Source of the DNA: Pseudomonadota bacterium
Lineage (GTDB): Bacteria > Pseudomonadota > Alphaproteobacteria > Rhizobiales > Xanthobacteraceae
Length of the DNA stretch: 10,936 nucleotides
Direction of reading: 5' to 3'
Assembly (NCBI GenBank): GCA_023417665.1
Contig: JAEZFA010000251.1
Location: forward strand, 1-10,936
A model generated the notes under the pieces. That model had not been told where the DNA came from, made no database searches, and was given only the letters and a program-made list of their open reading frames with translations. Position 1 is the stretch's first letter, and the number at the start of each line of letters is the position of its first letter. Below are positions 1-7,244 of the stretch, piece after piece. Both the position numbers and the translations under genes were made by a program.

Positions 1-799
1 CCACGATGATGAAGGTCAGTTCGAAGGTGCGCGACCAGTCGAAGGCGAACAGCGTCGGCGCGATCGATGGCGGCAGCGAGACCACGCCGGTGAACTTGGC
101 GAAGCCCAGCGGAATGCCGATCAGCGCGACAATCAGCATGCCGAGCAGCGTCGCGCCCGGCACCTTCCGATAATTCAGCGCGGCAATCAGGATGAAGCCA
201 AGTATTGCGAGAATCGCAGGCCAGGAGGCAAGCAGCCTGGGATCGAGCTTGCCAAGTGTCACCAGCGTCGCCGGGTGATCCACCACGATGCCGGAGTTCT
301 CGAGCGCGATAATCGCGAGAAACAGCCCGACGCCGGCGGAAATGGCGAGTTTCAAGTTCATCGGGATCGCGTCGATGATGTATTCGCGGATCCGGAATAC
401 CGAAACCAGAAAGAACAGGACGCCGGACAGAAACACCGCCCAGAGCGCCTGCTGCCACGTATATTTATATGTGAGCACGATGGTGAAGGCGAAGAAGGCG
501 TTGAGGCCCATGCCCGGCGCCAGCGCGATCGGGTATTTCGCGTAAAGGCCCATCATTGCCGTGGCGACGGCCGCGGCAAGGCAGGTCGCGACAAAGACCG
601 AACCCGGCGGCATGCCGGCCTTGGCAAGAATCTGCGGGTTCACCACGATGATGTAGGCCATCGTGAGGAACGTCGTGAAACCGGCGATGATTTCGGTGCG
701 GATCGTGGAGCCGTTCTCGCCGATGCTGAAATAGCGATCGAGCCAGCTTTCGAACGCCGTCGCCTCGGGCTTCGACCCCGATTTCTTTGCCTTTGCCAT
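1..799 (-). CDS. NCS2-family (AzgA-type) purine/nucleobase permease, N-terminal part
   Basis: This is the first 266 residues of a polytopic inner-membrane transporter; the C-terminus lies beyond the left edge of the window. The family imports nucleobases (adenine, guanine, hypoxanthine and relatives) by cation symport. The sequence opens MAKAKKSG and has the family signatures FLTMAYIIVVNPQIL (about residues 44-58) and APGMGLNAFFAF (about 94-105). Hydrophobic segments lie near residues 36-55, 67-84, 92-110, 117-135, 148-166, 193-208 and 218-233. The start is ATG at 799-797, chosen because an AAAGGGGG Shine-Dalgarno run ends about 5 bases upstream and the frame then matches the family. The gene is divergent from the cyd operon. 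Substrate choice within the purine group cannot be read from this fragment. An AT-rich near-palindrome at 456-473 lies inside it. Confidence 0.88.
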   Translation of the reverse strand, partial: MAKAKKSGSKPEATAFESWLDRYFSIGENGSTIRTEIIAGFTTFLTMAYIIVVNPQILAKAGMPPGSVFVATCLAAAVATAMMGLYAKYPIALAPGMGLNAFFAFTIVLTYKYTWQQALWAVFLSGVLFFLVSVFRIREYIIDAIPMNLKLAISAGVGLFLAIIALENSGIVVDHPATLVTLGKLDPRLLASWPAILAILGFILIAALNYRKVPGATLLGMLIVALIGIPLGFAKFTGVVSLPPSIAPTLFAFDWSRTFELTFIIV

Positions 800-951
800 A
801 AAAGCCCCCTTTTCGATCCGCCCAAGCCGAAACCACAATAGCGCGCTGCCGAAAGCGGCGGACCGGCCGCGCCTGAATTGTCCACCGGCGGAAATGACTG
901 GCAAGAACCGTTCCGTTTTGCAGCGCGGCAGAAAAGTGCGGTCACGCCGCA

Positions 952-980
952 GAGACAGGGCCCCGGGGCGGCGTTAGAAT
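952..980 (+). promoter_or_regulatory. Candidate sigma70-type promoter for the cydA operon
   Basis: A -35-like hexamer GAGACA (952-957, 4 of 6 matches to TTGACA) and a -10-like hexamer TAGAAT (975-980, 5 of 6 matches to TATAAT) are separated by exactly 17 bases. Transcription would start near 987, giving a leader of about 34 bases before the cydA ATG. The spacer holds the palindrome GCCCCGGGGC (960-969). This is a pattern match by eye only. Confidence 0.4.
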
Positions 981-1008
981 GATCCCAATGTAATCAGCAA
1001 TTGTCCGC

Positions 1009-1012
1009 GGAG
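1009..1012 (+). promoter_or_regulatory. Ribosome binding site of cydA
   Basis: GGAG ends 8 bases before the ATG at 1021 and supports that start for cydA. Confidence 0.65.
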
Positions 1013-1020
1013 CCCAGTTC

Positions 1021-2400
1021 ATGGACATCGACCCGCTGCTGCTTGCCCGCATCCAGTTCGCGTTCACCATCACGTTCCACATCATCTTCCCGAGTTTCAC
1101 GATCGGGCTTTCCGCCTATATCGCGACCCTCGAAGTCATGTGGCTTTATTCAGGGCGCGAGCATTATCACCGGCTGGCACGCTTCTGGACCAAGATTTTC
1201 GCGGTTTCCTTCGCCATGGGCGTGGTTTCCGGGATCGTCCTTTCCTACCAGTTCGGGACCAACTGGAGCCGCTTCTCGGAATTCGCAGGCAATATCATCG
1301 GGCCCCTGATGGGCTACGAGGTGCTGACCGCCTTTTTCCTGGAGGCGACCTTCCTCGGCATCATGCTGTTCGGATGGGACCGGGTGCCGAAGCCGCTGCA
1401 TGTGTTTTCCTGCGTCGCGGTCGCGGTCGGGACGCTGATGTCGGCGTTCTGGATTCTTTCCGCCAATAGCTGGATGCATACGCCGCAGGGACACGCGATC
1501 CAGAACGGCATCGCCGTGCCGGTCGACTGGCTCGCGATCATCTTCAACCCGAGCTTCCCCTATCGCTTCCTGCACATGACGACGGCGGCCTACCTGACGA
1601 CCTCGTTCGTCATCCTCGCGGTCGGTGCGCGCTATATCCTCGCCGGCAAGTTCACCGACGAGGCCAAGACCATGCTGCGCATGGGCGTGGGCTTTGCCGC
1701 GATCGTCGCGCCGCTCCAGCTTTTCATCGGGGACCAGCACGGCCTGAACACGCTGAAGCATCAGCCGATCAAGGTCGCCGCCATGGAAGCGCATTGGGAC
1801 GGTTCCAAGCCCGGCGCGCTGGTGCTGTTCGCCTGGCCCGACGAGAAGAATGAACGCAACCTCTACGAAATTTCGATCCCCTACGGCGCGTCGCTGGTGC
1901 TGACGCATTCCACGACCGGACTGTTCCCGGGACTGAAGAGCGTGCCGCCACAGGACCGACCGCCGGTGAAGAACGTCTTCTTCGCGTTCCGCATCATGGT
2001 CGGGATCGGGCTGTTCATGATCGCGTCCTCGATCTTCGGCGCCTTCCTCTGGTGGCAGAGGAAGCTATTCGACACGCGATGGTATCTCTGGCCGATGCAG
2101 CACACCTGGTCGTTCGGCTTCATCGCGGTGATCGCGGGCTGGATGGTGACCGAGCAAGGGCGGCAGCCATGGGTGGTGCAGGGATTGATGCGCACCGCCG
2201 ACGCGATCTCGCCGGTCGCGGGCAACATGGTGCTCTCCACGCTCGTGCTCTACGTCATCGTCTATGCAATCGTGTTCTCGATGGGCGTCTATTACATCAA
2301 TCGCCTGATCGTGAAGGGACCGATCGTCGGGCCGGGCGGCCAGATCAACAAGGGGCTGCCCAACCGCCCGATGAGCGCGGCGACCGAGAACCAGTCATGA
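1021..2400 (+). CDS. cydA: Cytochrome bd-type quinol oxidase subunit I (cyanide-insensitive, short Q-loop type)
   Basis: This is the haem-bearing subunit of the terminal oxidase that oxidises quinol and reduces oxygen to water in the inner membrane. At 459 residues it is shorter than E. coli CydA (522). Expected ligands are visible: H20 (matching H19 of E. coli), the GYE...FLEATF glutamates E100 and E108, H185 in RFLHMT, and R324-x-M326 (matching R391/M393, with M as the haem b558 ligand). The quinol-loop residues K251 and E256 lie in IKVAAMEAHW, and GRQPW is at 380-384. Only about 75 residues separate K251 from M326, against about 141 in E. coli, which marks the short Q-loop or CioA class. 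The start has GGAG 8 bases upstream. The stop overlaps the next gene as ATGA. cioA would be an equally valid name. Confidence 0.96.
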   Translation: MDIDPLLLARIQFAFTITFHIIFPSFTIGLSAYIATLEVMWLYSGREHYHRLARFWTKIFAVSFAMGVVSGIVLSYQFGTNWSRFSEFAGNIIGPLMGYEVLTAFFLEATFLGIMLFGWDRVPKPLHVFSCVAVAVGTLMSAFWILSANSWMHTPQGHAIQNGIAVPVDWLAIIFNPSFPYRFLHMTTAAYLTTSFVILAVGARYILAGKFTDEAKTMLRMGVGFAAIVAPLQLFIGDQHGLNTLKHQPIKVAAMEAHWDGSKPGALVLFAWPDEKNERNLYEISIPYGASLVLTHSTTGLFPGLKSVPPQDRPPVKNVFFAFRIMVGIGLFMIASSIFGAFLWWQRKLFDTRWYLWPMQHTWSFGFIAVIAGWMVTEQGRQPWVVQGLMRTADAISPVAGNMVLSTLVLYVIVYAIVFSMGVYYINRLIVKGPIVGPGGQINKGLPNRPMSAATENQS

Positions 2401-2774
2401 TCGCGATCGAGCGCACCGTTCCGATCCTGCGGATGTTCTCGCTCGAGAAAGCGAAAGAGTTCTATCTCGAGTTTCTCGGCTTCAAGGTCGACTGGGAGCA
2501 CCGCTTTCACGACGGCGCGCCGGTCTACATGCAAGTCTCGCGCGAGAACGCCGTGTTGCAGCTAAGCGAGCACTTCGGCGACGGCGTGCCGGGAAGCGCC
2601 GTGTATTTTTACATGAAGGGCATCGAGGATTTTCATCGCGAACTGCTCGCGAAGAATTATCGCCACGCGCGTCCCGGACTTCACGACCAGACCTGGGGCA
2701 TGATCGAGATGATGATCGACGATCCTTCGGGAAACAAAATCCGTTTCGGCGAACCGAAATTGCAGGGAGTGTGA
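2397..2774 (+). CDS. Glyoxalase/bleomycin-resistance (VOC) family protein between cydA and cydB
   Basis: This 125-residue protein starts MIAIERTVPILRM. It has the single-domain VOC pattern with KAKEFYLEFLGFKVDWEHRF (19-37), LQLSEHFGDG (54-63) and a C-terminal DDPSGNKIRFGEP (108-120). The SEHFGDG...PG segment recalls the glyoxalase-superfamily branch often annotated as bleomycin-resistance protein. That branch usually binds ligands without a catalytic metal, and the N-terminal metal histidine of glyoxalase I is not obvious here. The ATG overlaps the cydA stop (ATGA), and cydB begins 1 base after its stop, so translation is probably coupled and the three genes share a transcript. No strong ribosome binding site precedes it. 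Its substrate is unknown. By context it may protect or tune the oxidase or bind a quinone-like or toxic ligand, but that is inference. Confidence 0.9.
   Translation: MIAIERTVPILRMFSLEKAKEFYLEFLGFKVDWEHRFHDGAPVYMQVSRENAVLQLSEHFGDGVPGSAVYFYMKGIEDFHRELLAKNYRHARPGLHDQTWGMIEMMIDDPSGNKIRFGEPKLQGV
2765..2769 (+). promoter_or_regulatory. Ribosome binding site of cydB
   Basis: GGGAG lies inside the last codons of the VOC gene and ends 6 bases before the cydB ATG at 2776. cydB therefore has its own strong initiation signal, unlike the preceding gene. Confidence 0.7.
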
Positions 2775-2775
2775 C

Positions 2776-3780
2776 ATGGAGTGGTATCTTCCGCTCATCT
2801 GGGCGCTCGTCATCGGTTTCGCTGTCGCGATGTATGTCGTGCTCGACGGCTTCGATCTCGGCATCGGCATCCTGTTTCCATTTGCAAAGAGCGAACGCGA
2901 ACGCGACCAGATGATGAACACGGTCGCGCCGTTCTGGGACGGCAACGAAACCTGGCTGGTGCTGGGCGGCGCGGGCTTGCTCGTCGCATTTCCGGTCGCT
3001 TATGCGATCCTGTTGCCGGCGTTTTATCTTCCCGTCACGCTGATGCTGCTCGGACTCGTACTGCGCGGCGTGTCGTTCGAGTTTCGCTGGATCGCGGTGA
3101 GCAGCAAATTCCTCTGGAATCTTGCTTTCGCCGGCGGCTCCACCGTCGCCGCATTCATGCAAGGCGTGATCGTCGGCGGCATGGTGAGCGGCATCAAGAT
3201 TTCAGGCACACAATATGCCGGCGGCAGCTTCGACTGGTTCACACCTTTCGCATTGATGTGCGGGTTTGCCATGGTCGCGGGTTACGCGCTGCTCGGCGCA
3301 ACCTGGCTCATCATGAAAACGGAAGGCGATGTCGCGAAGCATGCGCGCCGTCACGCGATGCTCGCACTCTATGCGGTGCTGTTCTTCATGGCGGTCGTTT
3401 CGCTGTGGACGCCGATCGAACACCCACGCATTGCGGAACGCTGGTTCACGCTACCGAACTTCCTTTACTTCTGGCCGGTGCCGCTCGTGACGGCCGTCAT
3501 CTCGTTCCTGTGCTGGCACTGGTTGCGCAACAAGAACGAAGTGCTGCCGTTCTGGTGCGCGATCGCGCTGTTCTTCATGGGCTATTCGGGCCTCGTGATC
3601 TCGAACTTCCCCTATCTCGTGCCGCCGTCGCTCGATGTCTGGCAAACCGCGGCGGTGCCCGCGAGCCAGCTTTTCGCATTGATGGGAACGCTGTTGATGT
3701 TTCCGGTGTTGCTTGGCTATACCGCTTTCATCTACTGGGTCTTCCGCGGAAAAATCCGCGAGGGCGAAGGTTATCACTAG
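2776..3780 (+). CDS. cydB: Cytochrome bd-type quinol oxidase subunit II
   Basis: This 334-residue polytopic membrane protein pairs with CydA to form the bd oxidase. The N-terminal signature DGFDLGIG (24-31) and the block WDGNETWLVLGGAGLLVAFP (54-73) carry the conserved W, D and E residues of the family. RGVSFEFR (97-104) is also typical. Eight or more hydrophobic segments run through the protein, and it ends in a short charged cytoplasmic tail (RGKIREGEGYH). Its length fits the CioB/CydB family (roughly 335-380). The start has GGGAG 6 bases upstream. It is the last gene of the operon. No small accessory subunit (CydX or DUF2474/CioX type) follows: the only nearby ATG frame, at 3814, ends after 12 codons without a membrane segment. 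Confidence 0.96.
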   Translation: MEWYLPLIWALVIGFAVAMYVVLDGFDLGIGILFPFAKSERERDQMMNTVAPFWDGNETWLVLGGAGLLVAFPVAYAILLPAFYLPVTLMLLGLVLRGVSFEFRWIAVSSKFLWNLAFAGGSTVAAFMQGVIVGGMVSGIKISGTQYAGGSFDWFTPFALMCGFAMVAGYALLGATWLIMKTEGDVAKHARRHAMLALYAVLFFMAVVSLWTPIEHPRIAERWFTLPNFLYFWPVPLVTAVISFLCWHWLRNKNEVLPFWCAIALFFMGYSGLVISNFPYLVPPSLDVWQTAAVPASQLFALMGTLLMFPVLLGYTAFIYWVFRGKIREGEGYH

Positions 3781-3878
3781 GGTTCGCCTTCGCTCGCCCT
3801 GCTCATCCAGCGCATGAAGCGGCACAGGTCCGCGTCACTGCTCAGAAACTGATTCAAGAAAAAATCGAGTCTTTTCAA

Positions 3879-3920
3879 GCGCGTGAATCCGCTCCTTCAG
3901 CGGGAGATTCCGCGCTTTTT
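3879..3920 (+). terminator. Candidate intrinsic terminator of the cyd operon
   Basis: An imperfect hairpin begins GCGCG (3879-3883) and closes with CGCGC (3911-3915). Inner pairing is AATC with GATT and CGCT with AGCG around a CCTTC loop. It is followed at once by five T (3916-3920). It lies about 100 bases after the cydB stop, in the gap between convergent genes. The internal mismatches weaken it. Read on the minus strand, a T-rich run follows some 15-20 bases after the stem, so it might also slow transcripts from the other side. Confidence 0.45.
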
Positions 3921-3939
3921 CTTCAAGCATAGATTCCGG

Positions 3940-5472
3940 CTAGGGCGCGGGCGGAACGATTGCCCAGCCGAGACGCACCGGCTCGCCGCCTCCCCGCGCC
4001 CAAGACAGCCGAAGCGGCGCTTCGATGACGAGCGCCGGAAACTTCGCCGCAAGTTGCGCGGGCGGCGCAGAATCCGCACCGCGGATTTCCCAGAACACGA
4101 CGCCGCCCTTTGCCTTGAACTCCGTCGCATCGATCCAGGGCGAGCGCGAGAGATCGGCGTCGCTCACGAAGCGCGGACGGGTCGATGCGACTGCCGCGAT
4201 CTGCGCGGCAGGAATTCGATCTCCCGCCACGAACGCAAGTGGACGGCCGGTGCGGGTCTGAAAAATTTCCGTGAAGATACGCGCAGCCTGCGCGGCCGGC
4301 CAGTTGGTCGCGCGATTGTCGCCGAACCATCCCGGCGCAAAACTCAGCGCGACATGCATCACCGGGGGCACGAACAGAAGAATCAGTGCAATGCTTCCGA
4401 CCAGTGCCTGCCGCCGCAAGATCAAGCGCTCGCCGCCGATCAGGACCGCAGCAAGTCCGCCGAATAAAAGCAGCGGCGCAAAAAACTGCGCGCGCACGAC
4501 TTGGCCATCGAGAAGGACCCAGGCACATGCAAGCAATGCCGGCACGATCGCAATGGCGATGACGCTTCGCCGCGAGAACGGTGCGGAGGATTGCCGCGCG
4601 AACACCGGCGCACTTTCCCTGGCTTTCGCTGTATCGAACGTGGCCAACACGATCAGCAGAGCAAAGCCGAAATGACCGAGCGCAATCACGAGCGGAATGC
4701 GAAGCAGCGTGCTTGCTTCGCTCGCAGAAGTTTCCGCCCTGTCGTCCGCGAAAAGATTTTCGGCACCATGAAAATAGAGCCAGATGGCCCGCGGACCCGC
4801 GACGTGGGCGAGGATGAGAAGCGCGACAAGGATCGCAAACAATGCGGTGAGATTGCCCGTTGCGGATCGCGCATGCGCACTGAGCAGGGTTACGATCACG
4901 AGCACCGCGAACAACACCACTCCCTGCGGGCCGGCATAAACCGAAACCGCAAGCAGCAGACCCAGCGGCATCCAGGCCGCCGGATTTTTTTCGCCGACCG
5001 CAATCCACCAGCACAGAACGGCACCCGCGAGCAGCGGCATCTGCAGGAGATCGCCGGTGAGCGCGCCACCCGGAAACGCTACCGGGTATACGCTCACCAT
5101 CATCAGCACCGCGATCGCAGCCTGACGATCGCCGGCGACGCGGCGCGCGAACAGAAACACGAACCAGCCTGCAAGCGCGATGCAGGATGCAGCCGCAAGA
5201 CGGATCGCGAACAAGGAATGCGTCGCGCGATAGATCGCGTCGGACAACCATGCAGCAAGCGGCGGCAGCTCGGGATAACCCAGCAAGGTTTCGCGACCGA
5301 GTGCGATCGCAATCGCCATCTGCGGCGACGGCGACGGATCGGCGAAGTGTGTCGCAACCGCCCACAGCAATGCGTGCGCGACGAGACCGCACGCAACGAG
5401 CGCGGCCGGAGCCGCGCGCAAGGCTTCCACGAAGATGGATGCCTCCAAGGGGCCGTCCGCCTCGCGCAACAT
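3940..5472 (-). CDS. GT39-like (PMT_2 type) polytopic membrane glycosyltransferase
   Basis: This 510-residue protein has about ten hydrophobic segments (for example 21-41, 92-108, 117-133, 142-158, 168-198, 208-225, 305-322, 330-345 and 355-371). A soluble C-terminal region runs from about 385 to 510. The pattern GREtLLGYPELPPLAAWL (59-75) resembles the first periplasmic loop of GT-C enzymes that move sugars from lipid carriers to lipid A, proteins or other acceptors (ArnT/PMT relatives). TGDLLQMPL (139-147) matches another family block. The ATG at 5472 is preferred because it follows the rnhB stop by only 5 bases and begins just before the first membrane helix; a longer in-frame extension would only run through rnhB. 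The acidic catalytic residues usually seen just before this block are not evident. Donor and acceptor are unknown. Confidence 0.75.
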   Translation of the reverse strand: MLREADGPLEASIFVEALRAAPAALVACGLVAHALLWAVATHFADPSPSPQMAIAIALGRETLLGYPELPPLAAWLSDAIYRATHSLFAIRLAAASCIALAGWFVFLFARRVAGDRQAAIAVLMMVSVYPVAFPGGALTGDLLQMPLLAGAVLCWWIAVGEKNPAAWMPLGLLLAVSVYAGPQGVVLFAVLVIVTLLSAHARSATGNLTALFAILVALLILAHVAGPRAIWLYFHGAENLFADDRAETSASEASTLLRIPLVIALGHFGFALLIVLATFDTAKARESAPVFARQSSAPFSRRSVIAIAIVPALLACAWVLLDGQVVRAQFFAPLLLFGGLAAVLIGGERLILRRQALVGSIALILLFVPPVMHVALSFAPGWFGDNRATNWPAAQAARIFTEIFQTRTGRPLAFVAGDRIPAAQIAAVASTRPRFVSDADLSRSPWIDATEFKAKGGVVFWEIRGADSAPPAQLAAKFPALVIEAPLRLSWARGGGEPVRLGWAIVPPAP

Positions 5473-5477
5473 GCCGG

Positions 5478-6143
5478 CTACTCTTGCTGCGCCACTGCGT
5501 CGTGCGTGGAGATCGCGTTCCGGGAATTGCGAACCGGCGCAAATGAGTTGCGGTGATGGATCGAAGCGCCGTGGATTCGCAGCCGGTCGCAATGCAGGCT
5601 GGTGCCGTAGCCCTTGTGTTTCTCGAAGCCGTATTCGGGGTGCGCGAGCCCGAGCTGCATCATCAGGCGGTCGCGCGTCACCTTGGCGATGATGGAGGCC
5701 GCAGCAATCGACGCCACGATGCCGTCGCCGCCGATCACCGCCTTCACTTCGCATTCAAGCGGAAGCGTGTCGCGCCCATCGACGAAAACGAGTTGCGGCG
5801 TGCGGGGCAAGGCGCAGACTGCCTTGGCGAGCGCCCAGAGACTGGCGCGCAGGATATTGTCGCGATCGATCCGGGCCGGCGGCGCGAAAGCAACCGCAAC
5901 CTCCGCGGTCGCGCAGATCGTGTCGAAGAGACGATCGCGGGTTTGTGCGTCGAGTTCCTTGGAGTCGGCGAGCCCCTTCGGAATCCGCGCCGGATCGAGA
6001 ATGACCGCGGCCGCGACAACGGGTCCGGCGAGCGGGCCCCTTCCCGCCTCGTCGCAGCCGGCGACGGGAAGAAAACCGCGCCGCATCGCATTGGCCTCGC
6101 GGGCGAAGGTCGGGCCTCGGCGCGGGGGAATCATTTCAGACAT
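5478..6143 (-). CDS. rnhB: Ribonuclease HII
   Basis: This cytoplasmic endonuclease cleaves the RNA strand of RNA/DNA hybrids and removes misincorporated ribonucleotides. The 221-residue protein has the signature AGCDEAGRGPLAGPVV (28-43) with catalytic D31 and E32, the third acidic residue D122 in VFVDGRD, and the fourth, D140, in GGDGIVASIAAASIIAKVTRD. The tail has the typical YGFEKHKGYGT (171-181) and HHRNSFAPV (196-204). The family C-terminus ends near 204, so about 17 extra residues follow. The start used is ATG at 6143. A second ATG three codons later (6134) is also possible, since neither has a clear Shine-Dalgarno. It precedes the glycosyltransferase gene by 5 bases and is probably cotranscribed with it. 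Confidence 0.96.
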   Translation of the reverse strand: MSEMIPPRRGPTFAREANAMRRGFLPVAGCDEAGRGPLAGPVVAAAVILDPARIPKGLADSKELDAQTRDRLFDTICATAEVAVAFAPPARIDRDNILRASLWALAKAVCALPRTPQLVFVDGRDTLPLECEVKAVIGGDGIVASIAAASIIAKVTRDRLMMQLGLAHPEYGFEKHKGYGTSLHCDRLRIHGASIHHRNSFAPVRNSRNAISTHDAVAQQE

Positions 6144-6219
6144 TTTATGTACGCGGCGGTTCGAACGAGCCGGAGCATGCCACGCGAATCCGGCATCTTC
6201 TACTTACAAGAGCCGCGAT

Positions 6220-6248
6220 TTGCGGCAAACTCACAGGTCGGCCACAAT
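6220..6248 (+). promoter_or_regulatory. Weak candidate promoter for ypfJ-moaB-ndh
   Basis: TTGCGG (6220-6225) and CACAAT (6243-6248) are 17 bases apart. They match the sigma70 hexamers at only 3 and 4 of 6 positions. They lie in the 164-base divergent gap between rnhB and ypfJ, about 60 bases before the ypfJ start. A small GCCGC-N5-GCGGC inverted repeat (6212-6226) overlaps the -35 element. No other feature was seen in this gap. Confidence 0.22.
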
Positions 6249-6292
6249 CGCAGGGATTGAATGTGGCAAAGGCGGGCAAGCAACCCGCCGGC

Positions 6293-6297
6293 GGAGG
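6293..6297 (+). promoter_or_regulatory. Ribosome binding site deciding the ypfJ start
   Basis: GGAGG ends 10 bases before the ATG at 6308. This supports that start over the in-frame TTG at 6257, which has no comparable signal. Confidence 0.65.
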
Positions 6298-6307
6298 CAG
6301 ACAAGAA

Positions 6308-7234
6308 ATGCGTTGGGACGATTTCCGGCAGAGTGAGAATGTTGAAGACCGCCGCGGCGACAGCAGCGGCCCGCTGGCAGGTCCCGGCTTTCCGTTGCCG
6401 ACCGGACGCGGCGGCATGGGGCTCGGCACCATCATCATCCTCGGCCTGCTCGCCTGGGCGGTCGGCATCGATCCGCGTGTCATTTTGTCCGGAATCGAGA
6501 TGACGCAAGGGCCGTCCGGCTATGAGCGCCAGATGCCGAACCAAAGCCCGGTGCGCAAGAAAGGCCCGCCGACCGACGAACTCGGCCGCTTCGTGGCCGG
6601 CGTGCTCGGCGCGACGGAAGACCGCTGGTCGGAAATCTTCGCCGAATCCGGCTCGCGCTATCGCGCGCCGCGTCTCGTGATCTTCAGCCGCGCGACCAAC
6701 TCGGCTTGTGGCTATGCACAATCGGCCATGGGTCCGTTCTATTGCCCGCCGGAACAGGCGGTCTATCTCGACACCTCGTTCTTCCAGGACCTGCAACGCA
6801 AGCTTGGCGCCTGCCCGGCCGGCTCCAAGACCTGCGAATTCTCGCAGGCCTACGTCATCGCGCATGAGATCGGCCATCACGTCCAGAACATCCTCGGCAT
6901 TCTGCCGAAGGTGCAGCAGGCGCAGCGCGGCCTCGGCCAGCGCGACCGCAACCAGTTGCAGGTGCGGGTCGAACTGCAGGCCGACTGCTTCGCGGGCGTC
7001 TGGGCGAACCGCCAGCAGAAGAAAAGCGCGTTTCTCGATCCGGGCGACGTCGATGCCGCACTACAGACCGCAAGCGCGATCGGCGACGACACGCTGCAGC
7101 GTCGCTCGCAGGGCGTGGTGGTGCCGGACTCCTTCACCCACGGCTCGGCCGCGCAGCGCAAGCGCTGGTTCCAGACCGGCTTCGAAACCGGCGACGTGAA
7201 CCGCTGCAATACCTTCGCTGCCGGCGCGATTTGA
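6308..7234 (+). CDS. ypfJ: YpfJ-type neutral zinc metallopeptidase
   Basis: This 308-residue protein begins MRWDDFRQSENVEDRRGD, the characteristic N-terminus of the E. coli YpfJ (COG2321) family. One membrane-anchoring helix lies at about 37-54, so the bulk is probably periplasmic. The zinc site is HEIGH at 186-190 within YVIAHEIGHHVQN. A downstream VELQADCFAGVWA block (221-233) probably supplies the third ligand. C134, C146, C169 and C176 may form disulfides. The family is annotated as a putative zinc protease; its physiological substrate is not established. The start at 6308 agrees with the family N-terminus and the GGAGG site. It is followed after 10 bases by moaB and is probably the first gene of that transcript. 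Confidence 0.92.
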   Translation: MRWDDFRQSENVEDRRGDSSGPLAGPGFPLPTGRGGMGLGTIIILGLLAWAVGIDPRVILSGIEMTQGPSGYERQMPNQSPVRKKGPPTDELGRFVAGVLGATEDRWSEIFAESGSRYRAPRLVIFSRATNSACGYAQSAMGPFYCPPEQAVYLDTSFFQDLQRKLGACPAGSKTCEFSQAYVIAHEIGHHVQNILGILPKVQQAQRGLGQRDRNQLQVRVELQADCFAGVWANRQQKKSAFLDPGDVDAALQTASAIGDDTLQRRSQGVVVPDSFTHGSAAQRKRWFQTGFETGDVNRCNTFAAGAI

Positions 7235-7244
7235 GTTTCTAGCC

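Larger units (their letters stand above)
800..1020. other. Divergent intergenic region between the permease and cydA
   Basis: This 221-base stretch separates two divergent genes and must carry promoters for both. I see no convincing small ORF. It contains a short GC hairpin at 846-861 (six pairs, one of them GU, around an AAAG loop), an inverted GAAC-N-GTTC at 905-913, the cyd promoter candidate at 952-980 and a perfect 10-base palindrome at 960-969. No FNR box (TTGAT-N4-ATCAA) was found by eye. I could not identify a persuasive promoter for the permease. Confidence 0.6.

Noticed and set aside
275..841. Long plus-strand ORFs opposite the permease gene
   Set aside because: Their translations are rich in Arg, Asp and His with no recognisable family, and the opposite strand encodes a clear NCS2 permease. 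They are antisense shadows of GC-rich coding DNA.
800..1020. Purine riboswitch upstream of the NCS2 permease
   Set aside because: I could not find a three-way-junction pattern or the conserved loop sequences, and this riboswitch class is not typical of alphaproteobacteria.
2052..2396. Upstream in-frame extension of the VOC gene inside cydA
   Set aside because: The first 115 codons are an off-frame reading of cydA with no similarity to VOC proteins. The ATG at 2397 overlapping the cydA stop fits the family N-terminus.
3814..3852. 12-codon ORF after cydB as a possible CydX/CioX
   Set aside because: It is too short and too basic, with no hydrophobic helix or tryptophan motif.
3923..5542. 539-codon minus-strand ORF overlapping the glycosyltransferase
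   Set aside because: It is Arg/Cys/Ser-rich and lacks membrane segments, whereas the other minus frame gives a coherent polytopic protein.
4501..5556. 351-codon plus-strand ORF opposite the glycosyltransferase
   Set aside because: Its composition (Arg, Gln, His and Glu rich) is that of an antisense shadow, with no start signal or recognised domain.
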